Assembly: GCA_036395835.1 (NCBI GenBank)
Contig: DASWCW010000130.1
Location: 1 to 51,152 of the forward strand
DNA from: AP-16 sp036395835
Lineage (GTDB): Bacteria; Pseudomonadota; Alphaproteobacteria; Rhizobiales; Xanthobacteraceae
Length of the DNA: 51,152 bases
Reading direction: 5' to 3'
Below the pieces are notes generated by a model. It ran no database searches and was not told where the DNA came from. It was given only the letters and a program-made list of their open reading frames with translations. Within the stretch, counting starts at the first letter, position 1. The number at the start of each line of letters is the position of its first letter. Positions 18,054-26,239 of this stretch are shown piece after piece. The position numbers and the translations under genes are program-made.

Positions 18054-19253
18054 GTGGGACCATTGGCCGGCGTCAAGATTCTGGATTGCAGCTCGGTCGT
18101 GCTCGGCCCCTATGCGGCGCAGCAACTGGGTGACCTCGGCGCCGACGTCGTCAAGATCGAGCCGCCGGAAGGCGACACCACCCGGCAGCTCGGGCCCCGA
18201 CGCCATGAGGGCATGGCCGCGTTCTTTCTTGGCTGCAACCGCAACAAGCGCAGCCTCGTGCTCGATCTGAAGAAAGCATCGGGTCGAGATGCCTTGCTGC
18301 GGCTCGCCGAGAGCGCCGACGTGCTCATGCACAATTTCCGGCCGGAACCGGCGGCGCGGCTCGGGATCTCCTACGAGGTGTTCGCAAAGATCAACCCGCG
18401 GCTGATCTATCTTGCGACCTACGGCTTCCGCGCCGAGGGACCGCTGGGGGCGAAGGCGGCCTACGACGACATCATCCAGGCCGGATGCGGGATCGCCATG
18501 CTGCAGGCGGTGGTGGCCGACGAGCCGCATTTCGTGCCCACCCTCATAGCCGACAAGACCGGCTCCAATTGCGTGTTGAGCGCGGTTCTGGCCGCCCTCT
18601 ACGAGCGGGAGAAATCCGGCCGCGGCCAGGCGGTCGAGGTGCCGATGTTCGAATCGCTCGTCGCGTTCACCATGGTCGAGCATCTCTACGGCGACGCCTT
18701 CGTGCCGGGGGTGGAGCGCATGGGGTACCGGCGCCTGCTCAACAAGCACCGCGGACCGTATCGATCCAAGGACGGCTATTTCGCCATGCTGCCCTACACC
18801 GACGCGAACTGGCGGGAACTCTGCGGCCTGATCGGGCGGCCGCAGATTTTGGAGGATCCGTGCTTCAAGTCGACCGCGGTGCGGCTTGCCAATATCGACG
18901 TGGTCTATGCGACCTTGGCCGAGATCTGCCTGACGCGCACCAACGCCGAATGGACCGAGCTCCTGAAGAACTCCAACGTTCCGCATGGACCGGTGCAATC
19001 GATCGAGGACCTGCTCGACGACCGGCAGCTCGCCGCGACCGGTTTTTGGAAGGAATTCGAGCATCCGACCGAAGGCCGGATCCGCATGCCGGATATTGCG
19101 CCGCGCTTCAGCCGCACCGAGCCCGACATTCGCCTTTTGCCGCCGCGGCTCGGCGAGCACAGCGTCGAGATCCTCGCCGAGGCGGGACTCTCGCACACCG
19201 AGATCGACGCCCTGATCGCCGCAGGGGCCACCCGCGACGGACGGGCGGGGTGA
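18054..19253 (+). CDS. Family III CoA-transferase (CaiB/BaiF)
   Basis: A 399-residue cytoplasmic enzyme that moves coenzyme A between carboxylic acids through an enzyme-bound anhydride. The GTG start at 18054 is set by GGGAGGAAAC just upstream. Family features include LGDLGADVVKIEPPEGD (26-41), a CNRNKRSLVLDLK stretch (61-73) and the candidate catalytic D167 in ADKTG. The C-terminal region contains the GPVQSIEDLLDD motif. It probably activates an acid taken up by the divergently encoded NMT1-type importer; the acid is not known. It converges on the cytochrome c/SoxC operon. Confidence 0.9.
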   Translation: MGPLAGVKILDCSSVVLGPYAAQQLGDLGADVVKIEPPEGDTTRQLGPRRHEGMAAFFLGCNRNKRSLVLDLKKASGRDALLRLAESADVLMHNFRPEPAARLGISYEVFAKINPRLIYLATYGFRAEGPLGAKAAYDDIIQAGCGIAMLQAVVADEPHFVPTLIADKTGSNCVLSAVLAALYEREKSGRGQAVEVPMFESLVAFTMVEHLYGDAFVPGVERMGYRRLLNKHRGPYRSKDGYFAMLPYTDANWRELCGLIGRPQILEDPCFKSTAVRLANIDVVYATLAEICLTRTNAEWTELLKNSNVPHGPVQSIEDLLDDRQLAATGFWKEFEHPTEGRIRMPDIAPRFSRTEPDIRLLPPRLGEHSVEILAEAGLSHTEIDALIAAGATRDGRAG

Positions 19254-19278
19254 GTTGATACCTTCCCGATCAATGACA

Positions 19279-19317
19279 GTCATGCCCGCCCCTGTGCTGG
19301 ACGAGCCCGGCCATGAC
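19279..19317. repeat. Intergenic GTCATG/CATGAC palindrome
   Basis: An imperfect inverted repeat with outer arms GTCATG (19279-19284) and CATGAC (19312-19317) fills the 69-bp gap between two convergent genes. It resembles the dispersed GTCATGGCCGGG-type elements of Bradyrhizobium-like genomes and may serve as a two-way terminator. Confidence 0.45.
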
Positions 19318-19322
19318 GTGTG

Positions 19323-19901
19323 TCAGCGGTAGAGCTCGATCTCCGGCCGCGGGTCGGGCACGAAGCCGTCGCGGTTCGGCATTTGCACCGTCGGCAGGGT
19401 CTTGGCGTCGAGTGCGGCATTCTTCGGCACGATGTTGGCTTCGCCGAGGATGTAGGCGACGACGCCGTAGACTTGGTCATCGGTGAGCGAGCCGGGCGCG
19501 TTCAACGGCATCGAGCGCTTGACGTAGTCGAACACGGTCGTCGCATAAGGCCAATAGCTCTCGATGGTCTTGACCGGCGCCTCGCTCGCCAGCGTGCCGC
19601 GGCCGCCGATCAGCCTGTCGCCGCCGATGCCGGTCGCAGGAATCCCCTGCAGCTTGTCGCCGTGACACACGGCACAGGAATCCGCGTAGACTTTTTGGCC
19701 TTCCGCATAGCTGCCTTTGCCGGGCGGCAGGCCGCGCCCGTCCGGCGGAATGGAATAGAATTGCGCGAGGTCTTGTGGCGTTGCGGCCGTTCCGAGATCG
19801 AGCCGCGCCGGATAGCCCTGTTGCGCGCTGGCGGTTTGCGCGAGCGCCTGCGTGAGCGCCAGCACCGCGAAGAGCGCAACCAAATGCTTACGCGTGGACA
19901 T
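19323..19901 (-). CDS. Monoheme cytochrome c, SoxD/SorB-like
   Basis: A 192-residue periplasmic cytochrome c with a signal peptide (cleavage near ASA at residue 26) and one heme site, CAVCH at 76-80. The preceding PPDGRGLPPGKGSYAEGQ stretch is like the N-terminal domain of SoxD. A Met for the sixth ligand is probably the one in KRSMPLN near 145. It should accept electrons from the SoxC-like enzyme. Classical SoxD has two hemes, so this is a shorter, single-heme form. Its ATG lies 14 bp inside the end of the SoxC gene, which indicates coupling. An upstream in-frame ATG at 19946 would add 15 non-signal residues and was rejected. Confidence 0.88.
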   Translation of the reverse strand: MSTRKHLVALFAVLALTQALAQTASAQQGYPARLDLGTAATPQDLAQFYSIPPDGRGLPPGKGSYAEGQKVYADSCAVCHGDKLQGIPATGIGGDRLIGGRGTLASEAPVKTIESYWPYATTVFDYVKRSMPLNAPGSLTDDQVYGVVAYILGEANIVPKNAALDAKTLPTVQMPNRDGFVPDPRPEIELYR

Positions 19902-21297
19902 TGGTGACGCTCCCGTCGGCCGCAATTGCCCAGCTCTGGATGGCATTGAGGTGATAGATCGAACCGAACGGCCCGGCGAGACCGCGGATATCGACGAGCT
20001 GCTTCAGGCTCGGCTGCAGGTAGCCGGTCTCGTCGGTGGCGCGGCTCTGCAGCACGGCCGGCTGTCCGTTCCAGAACCACGGAACTCGGAACCGGGTCGT
20101 GCAGATGGGCAGCATGGGCTCCTGCAGCGCGGCGAGATTCCAGCTCCTGCCGCCGTCCGCCGACACCTCGACCCGCGCGATCCTGCCGCGTCCGCTCCAG
20201 GCGAGCCCGCTGATCTCATAGAAGCCCGGGCCAGGCAGCTTCATTTCTCCGGACGGAAACGTGATCACCGATTTCGCTTCCATCGTGAAGCTGAATTGGC
20301 GCGCTTTCCCGTTGGCGAGCAGATCGGTGTATTTCGACGTCTCCTCGCGAGTCATGAACGGCTTGTCGCTCACTTCGAGCCGTCGCAGCCATTTGATGTG
20401 GGTGTTGCCTTCCCAGCCCGGCAGGATCAGCCGCAGCGGGTAGCCCTGCTCGGGCCGCAGCGCCTCCCCGTTCTGCGCATAGACGAGGATGGCGTCGGTC
20501 AGCAGCTTCTCCAACGGAATGCTGCGCGTCATCACCGCGGAATCCGCGCCCTCGGCGAGCACCCATGCGGCACCCTCCTTCAATCCAACTTCGCGCGCGA
20601 AGGTCGAGAATTGCACGCCGGTCCATTCCGATGTGCTGATGAGGCCGTGCGTGCCCTGCACGGTCTTGAGCGTGGGTTTGCGCCATTCGGTGAGGCCGTT
20701 GCCGGAGCATTCGATGAAATGCAGCCGAGAGACCGACGGAAACCGCCTGATATCCGCCATCGTGAATTTTTTCGGCCGCTCGACCATGCCGTGCACGACG
20801 AGCGAGTGCCGATTGGGATCGATGGTCGGGATGCCGCCGTGATGCCGCTCGAAATGTAGGCCCGACGGCGTGATGATGCCTTCGCTCTTGTCGAGCGGCG
20901 TCATGGTCCAGGATGAGATGGTCGTCGCCGTCGGAAAACGCCAGCGCATCTCGGTCTCGAATTGCGAGCGCGAGCCGTAGCCGCCATCCTCGGCAATCGG
21001 GGTTCCGGGCACCTTGGTCGGGTCGTCCGGTACGTCGCGAGATACGGCGCCCGCCGCTGCCTTGCGTTCGGCCGCGCGGGCCGGCAGCAGGGATGCCGCC
21101 ATCGTGGCGGCGAGCGCCGAGCCGGCCGCGAACAGCACGCCGCGCCGGCCGGGATTGGGAAACATGCCGGTTTTGCAGTCGCAATCCTCGAGCTCCCCTC
21201 GCCTCTTCGCCAGCGCGCGACGCTCCGCCTCGATCATTGCTTCGATCTGGGATCGGGTCTTCTCGTCGTAGTCCGCGAAGTGATCTGGATTGGCCAT
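19888..21297 (-). CDS. soxC: SoxC-like molybdenum sulfite dehydrogenase
   Basis: A 469-residue molybdopterin enzyme of the sulfite oxidase family, probably oxidising sulfite (or a protein-bound sulfane) in the periplasm. It has a long N-region and a Tat signal with RR at 51-52 followed by a hydrophobic stretch and LPARAA. The molybdenum-ligand cysteine is C197 in FIECSGNG. A C-terminal dimerisation domain with VEVSADGG is present. GGAGGAG lies just before the ATG at 21297. No soxXYZAB gene is in the window, so it is not part of a full Sox cluster; it is 34 bp after folD in a folate-enzyme operon, which is unusual. The symbol is by similarity; sorA would be an alternative. Confidence 0.85.
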   Translation of the reverse strand: MANPDHFADYDEKTRSQIEAMIEAERRALAKRRGELEDCDCKTGMFPNPGRRGVLFAAGSALAATMAASLLPARAAERKAAAGAVSRDVPDDPTKVPGTPIAEDGGYGSRSQFETEMRWRFPTATTISSWTMTPLDKSEGIITPSGLHFERHHGGIPTIDPNRHSLVVHGMVERPKKFTMADIRRFPSVSRLHFIECSGNGLTEWRKPTLKTVQGTHGLISTSEWTGVQFSTFAREVGLKEGAAWVLAEGADSAVMTRSIPLEKLLTDAILVYAQNGEALRPEQGYPLRLILPGWEGNTHIKWLRRLEVSDKPFMTREETSKYTDLLANGKARQFSFTMEAKSVITFPSGEMKLPGPGFYEISGLAWSGRGRIARVEVSADGGRSWNLAALQEPMLPICTTRFRVPWFWNGQPAVLQSRATDETGYLQPSLKQLVDIRGLAGPFGSIYHLNAIQSWAIAADGSVTNVHA

Positions 21298-21331
21298 GGT
21301 CCTACTCCTCCGGCGCTTTGCTCTGGCGCGA

Positions 21332-22249
21332 TCATCCGTTTTGGTTGCTTGTCGAACATTCCGCTGCAGCGGGGATTCCATGTCGCGCACAGAATGCCTG
21401 GAGCGTGTTGGCGAGAAGACACGCGATCGTCATCGGTCCCACCCCGCCCGGCACCGGCGTGATCGCGCCCGCCACCTGGCGGGCCTCTTCGAAGGCGACG
21501 TCGCCGAGCAGCACGTCCTTCTCGCCGCGGCGCACGCGATTGATGCCGACGTCGATCACGGTTGCGCCCGGCCGAATCCAATTTCCCCGCACGAGCTGCG
21601 GGCGACCTGCCGCCGCCACCAGGATTTCGGCCTGGCGACACAGTTCGGGGAGGTCGCGGGTTTTCGAATGGGCGACGGTCACGGTGCAATCGGCCGCGAG
21701 CAACAGCAGCGCCATCGGCTTGCCCACCAGGCCCGACCGACCGAGCACGACGGCCGAACGTCCCGCCAAATTTTCCACCGTCTCGCGAATGAGGATCATA
21801 CATCCGAGCGGGGTGCAGGGCAAAAGTCCGGCATTGCCCCAGATCAGCCGTCCGGAGTTGATCGCGTGCAGCCCATCCACGTCCTTTGCCGGATCGATCG
21901 CGCTCAGGACGCGCGCAGGATCGATCGGCTTCGGCAACGGCAGCTGAACGAGAATGCCATCGACGGCAGGATCGGCGTTGAGCTCTCGGATCAGAGCGAC
22001 GAGCTCGGCCTCCGCGACATTGCCGGGCAAGCGAAAATCCCGGCTGTCGAACCCGGTCTCCCGCGCATGTCTGATCTTGTTGCGCACATAGATCTTGCTC
22101 GCGGAATCCTCGCCGACCAGCACGACGGCCAAACAAGGTACGAGCCCGGCAGCGGACTTTAGCGCCGCGGTGCGGTCCTTGAGTTGCTGGCGCAGCCGCG
22201 TCGCGGCCGCGATGCCGTCGATCACTCGCGCCGGAGCGCTGCCGTGCAC
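21332..22249 (-). CDS. folD: Methylenetetrahydrofolate dehydrogenase/cyclohydrolase FolD
   Basis: A 305-residue bifunctional enzyme that turns 5,10-methylene-THF into 10-formyl-THF with NADP+. The catalytic YVRNK motif (Y54, K58) follows LVGEDSASKI, and the other signatures are VQLPLP at 101-106, KDVDGLH at 122-128, PCTPLG at 144-149, VVLGRSGLVGKP at 167-178 and PGGVGPMT near the end. I chose the GTG at 22249, 17 bp after the PanB-like stop; a GTG at 22225 is an alternative. An open frame runs on upstream across the PanB-like gene in another frame and has no FolD content. Being inside a sulfite-enzyme operon suggests a catabolic copy rather than the housekeeping one. Confidence 0.9.
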   Translation of the reverse strand: MHGSAPARVIDGIAAATRLRQQLKDRTAALKSAAGLVPCLAVVLVGEDSASKIYVRNKIRHARETGFDSRDFRLPGNVAEAELVALIRELNADPAVDGILVQLPLPKPIDPARVLSAIDPAKDVDGLHAINSGRLIWGNAGLLPCTPLGCMILIRETVENLAGRSAVVLGRSGLVGKPMALLLLAADCTVTVAHSKTRDLPELCRQAEILVAAAGRPQLVRGNWIRPGATVIDVGINRVRRGEKDVLLGDVAFEEARQVAGAITPVPGGVGPMTIACLLANTLQAFCARHGIPAAAECSTSNQNG

Positions 22250-22266
22250 GACGGCGTCCCTTCGGC

Positions 22267-23220
22267 TCAGGCAGCCGACTGTGCCGGTTTGCGTTTGCTC
22301 TTTTCGCGCTGCTCCGCGGCTGTGATCGGCGGATCGTTCCAGCCGACCTTCGCGGCGAATTGCTCGAGCTCCTTCGGTGCCATGTAGACCGTGTGCTCGG
22401 GCGCCGGATAGGTGCGCGCGCGAACGTCGGTCATATAGCGCGTATAGACATCCTCGATGATCGGAATGAGATCCGTGTAGATCTTGGAATGCCGAGGCGT
22501 GTGCTCCTCGTAAAGGTGGAACAGATCCGAGCTGATGATGTGGACGCCATGCGCCTTGTTGCCGGCGCCCAAGCTGACCACCGGCACCGGAAGGGTTTCG
22601 GTCAGGAACTGGCAAACCTCTTCGGTCGTGACCTCGCACATGATCGAGAAGCATCCGGCATCGACCATCTGCTTGGCGTCCTCGACGAGCTCCACGGCCC
22701 GTGACGCGGTCTTGCCCTGTGCCACGAAGCCGCCGAGCTGCGCCATGCGCATGGGTGTAATGCCGATGTGGCCCTGCACCGGAATGCCGGCCTTGATGAT
22801 GGCTTCGATGTTGCGCACGTGGTGTCGGTTGCCTTCGCACTTCATCACTTCGGCATTCGCATGCGCGACGAATTTGCCCGCGTTCTCGACCGCCTGCTCG
22901 GGCGAGACGTGGAAGCTCCAGTACGGCATGTCGACCATCCGCAAGCCGTAGCGTGAGCCGCGGTCGACCGCCTGCGCCATGAACATGACTTCCTCGAAGC
23001 TCACGGAGACGGTGCTGCGATGGCCGAACAGCACCATGCCGCCGGTATCCGACACGCACAGAATGTCGATGCCCAGCCGGTCGGCAACCACTGCGCTGCG
23101 ATAATCGTAGACGGCCATTTGCACGATCGCTTCGCCTTCGCGCATCTTTTTCATGAGCGAAGGAATCGTGACCTTCCTGCGAGGCGATGCGGATGTTTGC
23201 ACGACCGTTGCTGAAGACAT
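22267..23220 (-). CDS. PanB-like (ketopantoate hydroxymethyltransferase family) protein
   Basis: A 317-residue TIM-barrel protein of the PanB family, whose classical member moves a hydroxymethyl group from 5,10-methylene-THF to ketoisovalerate. The metal and catalytic residues are kept: D58-T59 in DTGGM (classical DSLGM), D97 in VDMPYW, K127 in KCEG, H151 in HIGITP and E196 in MCEV. It is about 40 residues longer than typical PanB, and the substrate-side residues differ (WSFH after DMPY). No panC or panD is near. With FolD and a GcvT-like protein next to it, it probably acts on a different hydroxymethyl donor or acceptor; that is inference. The start at 23220 follows a GGGGG-rich site; an upstream ATG at 23289 was rejected as unlike the family. 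Confidence 0.8.
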   Translation of the reverse strand: MSSATVVQTSASPRRKVTIPSLMKKMREGEAIVQMAVYDYRSAVVADRLGIDILCVSDTGGMVLFGHRSTVSVSFEEVMFMAQAVDRGSRYGLRMVDMPYWSFHVSPEQAVENAGKFVAHANAEVMKCEGNRHHVRNIEAIIKAGIPVQGHIGITPMRMAQLGGFVAQGKTASRAVELVEDAKQMVDAGCFSIMCEVTTEEVCQFLTETLPVPVVSLGAGNKAHGVHIISSDLFHLYEEHTPRHSKIYTDLIPIIEDVYTRYMTDVRARTYPAPEHTVYMAPKELEQFAAKVGWNDPPITAAEQREKSKRKPAQSAA

Positions 23221-23334
23221 GGGAGCCCCCGGAGGCTGTGAACAAAAACAGCAGTGGCCCGAGGAGCCTACGTGCCGCCGCTCGGGCAAGTCAAAGAGAG
23301 CGCGGCAATGAGCTCATCGGCCCAATGAATGAAT

Positions 23335-24399
23335 TCAAGCAATCTCTGCGGCCTCGGGCAATAGGTCGTCGCCCCATTCGCCGCGCGGCCTTCGCTTGCG
23401 GGGATCGTAAACGGGCAGGGAAATCTCGCGGATTTCGTGGAATTGGCTCGCGGGATCAACGAGGTGCGCGGATCGGGGCGCGAGCGAAGCGTAGCCCAAC
23501 CCCAGCACTCTACCAGTTACGATGCTCCGGCATGCCGAGGTGACGAGCAGGCCGCCCGGCGGAGGCGGGAAGCTCGCGTCGCCGCGCGGCTGCCACAGCA
23601 TCGGCTCCGTGGCGCAGGAGGCTCCGAAACAGAGGAGGCGCACCCGCGGCTCGCGTTCTGCAGCACGCTCCGTGCCAGGAGCGCGCGGCGTCGCGGCGAA
23701 GCGCCCGAGCCCGAGCTCCGCGGCCGAGACCGGAAACCGCAATTCGTTGGCAAACAACAGGAAGCCCGCTTCGATCCGCAGGATATCGGCGGCGGCAAAT
23801 CCCGCCGGACGTGCATGTCGTGCAAGCATCGTCCAGATCAGGTCGCGCGCGGCGCGCGGCAGGATGATCTCGAAGCCGCGCTCGCCGGTGTAGCCGAGGC
23901 GCCCGATGCGGCACGCCACTCCGGCAATCTTGACCGGCACATGGGCGAAATATTCCAGAGGCCGAAGCTGCTCTACCGAGCTTGCCGCGGAAAGTGCGCG
24001 CAGGCTCGCGGGACCCTGCACGGCGAAGATCGCCGTTTCCGGGCTCAGATCGCGAACCGACGCGGTCGATCCGGCCGCCTGCAATTGATCGAGCGCGTCG
24101 CCGGTTGCCTCGAAGATCTCGAAGCTGTCCGCACCGAGACGCCAGATCGTCACGTCGCCGAGTACCCGCCCGTCGGCGGCGACGCACAAGGCGTAGCGGA
24201 TCCGCCCGGGCGCTAGATCGTCCATGCGTCGCGGCGTCAGCGTGCCGATCAGTCCGCTTGTTGCCGCGCCTTCGATGCGGATGCGGGACATGAAGCTGAA
24301 ATCGAACAATGCAGCTGCGGAACGGCAGCTAAGTGCCTCGGCCCGAACGTCGCCGTAGTCCCGATGCAGCGCGTGAAGATCGAAACCGCCGTTCACCAT
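23335..24399 (-). CDS. GcvT-like folate-dependent aminomethyl/methyltransferase
   Basis: A 354-residue protein of the glycine-cleavage T-protein family, which passes one-carbon groups to tetrahydrofolate; relatives include DMSP demethylase, LigM and the C-terminal halves of dimethylglycine dehydrogenases. Family marks are ALFDFSFMSRIRIEG near 30-44, GRVLGDVTIWRLG near 77-89 (one of the paired acidic residues is Gly), FAVQGPAS near 125-132, and GYTGERGFEI near 169-178. No gcvH, gcvP or lpd is in the window, so it is not the glycine cleavage system. It overlaps the exporter gene by 7 bp. Its C-terminal about 100 residues are arginine-rich and weakly conserved in my reading. Confidence 0.8.
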   Translation of the reverse strand: MVNGGFDLHALHRDYGDVRAEALSCRSAAALFDFSFMSRIRIEGAATSGLIGTLTPRRMDDLAPGRIRYALCVAADGRVLGDVTIWRLGADSFEIFEATGDALDQLQAAGSTASVRDLSPETAIFAVQGPASLRALSAASSVEQLRPLEYFAHVPVKIAGVACRIGRLGYTGERGFEIILPRAARDLIWTMLARHARPAGFAAADILRIEAGFLLFANELRFPVSAAELGLGRFAATPRAPGTERAAEREPRVRLLCFGASCATEPMLWQPRGDASFPPPPGGLLVTSACRSIVTGRVLGLGYASLAPRSAHLVDPASQFHEIREISLPVYDPRKRRPRGEWGDDLLPEAAEIA

Positions 24400-25154
24400 G
24401 TCCTGGCCAGGGTGTGGCCGGACCGGACGGCCACGACGATGCCGACGAGCACGAGCGCGACCGCGACCACCCGGGCGAGGAAGGTGGCAGGCACGGCGTG
24501 TGCCACGCGCGCACCGACCGCCGAGCCGAGCGTGATGCCGATGCTCAGCACAGCGGCGAGCAGCAGATCGAGGCTGCCGGTCCAGAAATTTCCGAGCGAG
24601 GCCATCAGCGCGATCGGCACTTGAATGGCTTGGCTCAGCCCCACCGAGGCTAGGACCGGGGCGCCCCACCACATCAGCAGCGGAACAAGGAGCACCGGCC
24701 CGCCGGTGCCGGTGAGCGCCGAAGCTACGCCCACCGCGGCGCCGATGCCGGCCAGCAAAAGCGGCTCGAAACGAATGGCCCCGTGGTCTGGCCCGGCGGA
24801 TTGCCGGCGCAAAACCCGCCAGCCCGCAAACACCACCGTTGCGCCGATCAGCATCAGCAGAATCTCCGAGCTGGTGTGCGCGGCCAGGATTGCGCCCAAA
24901 AAGGCTCCCGGCGCGGCGCCCGCCGCAAGCCAAGCCGCGGATCGCCACTCGATCGAGCCGTGGCGCGCATAGAGCCACACGCCGATGGCGCCGCTGAAGA
25001 TGAAGCTGAACATGCTGGCGCCGATCGCTTCATGGACGTCAATGCCCGCCAAACTCAGGCACGGCACCAGCAGAACGCCGCCGATGCCGATGCAGCCGAT
25101 CAATACCCCCGAAGCGAGTGCGAGCGTGGCGATCCCTATCATCAGTAGAACCAA
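24393..25154 (-). CDS. TauE/SafE-family (TSUP) anion exporter
   Basis: A 253-residue inner-membrane protein with about eight hydrophobic segments. The two family repeats are seen as SGVLIGCIGIGGVLLVP near 15-31 and GVASALTGTGGPVLLVP near 143-159. Known members export sulfite, sulfoacetate or other small organic anions during sulfonate breakdown. It is first in the operon with the GcvT-like, PanB-like, FolD and SoxC-like genes, which favours sulfite or an organosulfur anion as its cargo. It is divergent from a LysR gene across 107 bp that holds a palindromic operator candidate. Confidence 0.85.
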   Translation of the reverse strand: MVLLMIGIATLALASGVLIGCIGIGGVLLVPCLSLAGIDVHEAIGASMFSFIFSGAIGVWLYARHGSIEWRSAAWLAAGAAPGAFLGAILAAHTSSEILLMLIGATVVFAGWRVLRRQSAGPDHGAIRFEPLLLAGIGAAVGVASALTGTGGPVLLVPLLMWWGAPVLASVGLSQAIQVPIALMASLGNFWTGSLDLLLAAVLSIGITLGSAVGARVAHAVPATFLARVVAVALVLVGIVVAVRSGHTLARTW

Positions 25155-25179
25155 CCGAAAGATGCGCGGCGGGGCCGTT

Positions 25180-25218
25180 CTGATAGCGACGACCTGCAGT
25201 TTCGTGTAAACTGATAGC
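25180..25218. promoter_or_regulatory. Candidate LysR operator
   Basis: A perfect palindrome CAGTTT-N5-AAACTG (25197-25213) sits midway in the 107-bp divergent region. It is overlaid by two direct repeats CTGATAGC at 25180-25187 and 25211-25218, 31 bp apart, about three helix turns. The layout fits a LysR-type regulator controlling both itself and the exporter operon. Confidence 0.55.
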
Positions 25219-25261
25219 CCTTGCGCATTGCCATTGCCGCTTACCTGCCGGGGAAGGCGAA

Positions 25262-26239
25262 ATGTTTCTGCGACAGCTCGAGTACCTCGTGGCGCTCGCT
25301 CAGGAGCAGCATTTCAGCCGTGCCGCCCGGCATTGCAATGTGTCCCAGCCGAGCCTCTCCAACGCCATCAAGCAGCTGGAGGCGGAGTTCGGCACGCCGA
25401 TCGTGCTGCGGCACCAGCGCTTCCAGGGTTTCACCACGGAGGGGAGCCGAATCGTCGAATGGTCCAAGCGAATTCTGGCGGACCGCGACGCAATGCTGCA
25501 AGAGCTCTCGGTCCTCAAGCAAAATTTGTCGGGCCGGATCCGATTGGGAGCGATGCCGACCAGCTCGCCGGTGCTGCCGCACATCAACGCGCATTTCCTG
25601 GCGCTCCACCCCGGGGTTCAGGTGGAAGTGAGCTTTCTCGGTCTCGAGGAATTGCGGGTGAAGCTGATCAATTTCGAGCTGGACGTGGGCATCACCTATA
25701 TCGACCAGAAGCAGCCGGCGCCGCTGGCCAGCTTTCCTCTGTATAACGAGCATTTGGGTCTCCTGGTCCCGGAGGATCCGCGCTTTCCGGGCGCGGCCAC
25801 CACGTGGTCCGCGGCCGCCGACCTGCCGCTTTGTCTGCTCCCGCCGCACATGCACGAGCGCCAGATCATCGACGCTGCGTTCGCTTCCGTCGGGAAGAAT
25901 CCGAAGCCGGCGATCGAATCGGATTCGATCGTCAATCTCGCGTTTCACACCATGCTGGGCGGAACCGTGACCATCGTGCCCAGCCATTTCGAAATCGTCA
26001 TCGGGGCTTTTCCGGGCACGCGCCTGGTCGAGCTGGTCGAGCCCGAGGTGGTTCGACAGGTCGGGCTGATCTGGGTCGACGGCGATCCGATGCTGCCGAT
26101 GGCGAAAGCGATGCTGCAGTCGGTCAAGGCCACGGCGATGCCCGACCTGCTTCGGCCTCCGGCGGCGCCGGTCAAGGTCGGGCGCAGCGGCGCGACGCGG
26201 CCGGCTCACGGCCATGCCCAGCGCGCTGGCGCGCCATGA
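25262..26239 (+). CDS. LysR-family transcriptional regulator
   Basis: A 325-residue LysR-type regulator. The N-terminal winged helix-turn-helix is at about 1-60 (FLRQLEYLVALAQEQHFSR, then NVSQPSLSNAIKQLE), followed by a linker helix and the two-lobed effector domain from about residue 90 (RIRLGAMPTSSPVLP). The C-terminal about 30 residues are basic and disordered-looking. It is divergently transcribed from the TSUP-GcvT-PanB-FolD-SoxC operon, which is its most likely target, with the effector perhaps sulfite or the operon substrate. It shares no operon with the importer downstream. Confidence 0.9.
   Translation: MFLRQLEYLVALAQEQHFSRAARHCNVSQPSLSNAIKQLEAEFGTPIVLRHQRFQGFTTEGSRIVEWSKRILADRDAMLQELSVLKQNLSGRIRLGAMPTSSPVLPHINAHFLALHPGVQVEVSFLGLEELRVKLINFELDVGITYIDQKQPAPLASFPLYNEHLGLLVPEDPRFPGAATTWSAAADLPLCLLPPHMHERQIIDAAFASVGKNPKPAIESDSIVNLAFHTMLGGTVTIVPSHFEIVIGAFPGTRLVELVEPEVVRQVGLIWVDGDPMLPMAKAMLQSVKATAMPDLLRPPAAPVKVGRSGATRPAHGHAQRAGAP

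Noticed and set aside
18021..19283. Minus-strand open frame over the CoA-transferase gene
   Set aside because: Antisense shadow; the plus strand has the whole CaiB-type family pattern, a GTG start and a good ribosome site.
21332..23245. A 637-residue frame suggesting a PanB-FolD fusion
   Set aside because: The upstream part is the PanB-like gene read in the wrong frame; the FolD content begins only near 22249, after the PanB-like stop.
23335..24399. GcvT-like gene as part of a glycine cleavage system
   Set aside because: No gcvH, gcvP or lpd is in the window, and one of the paired acidic residues in the GcvT DD motif is Gly.
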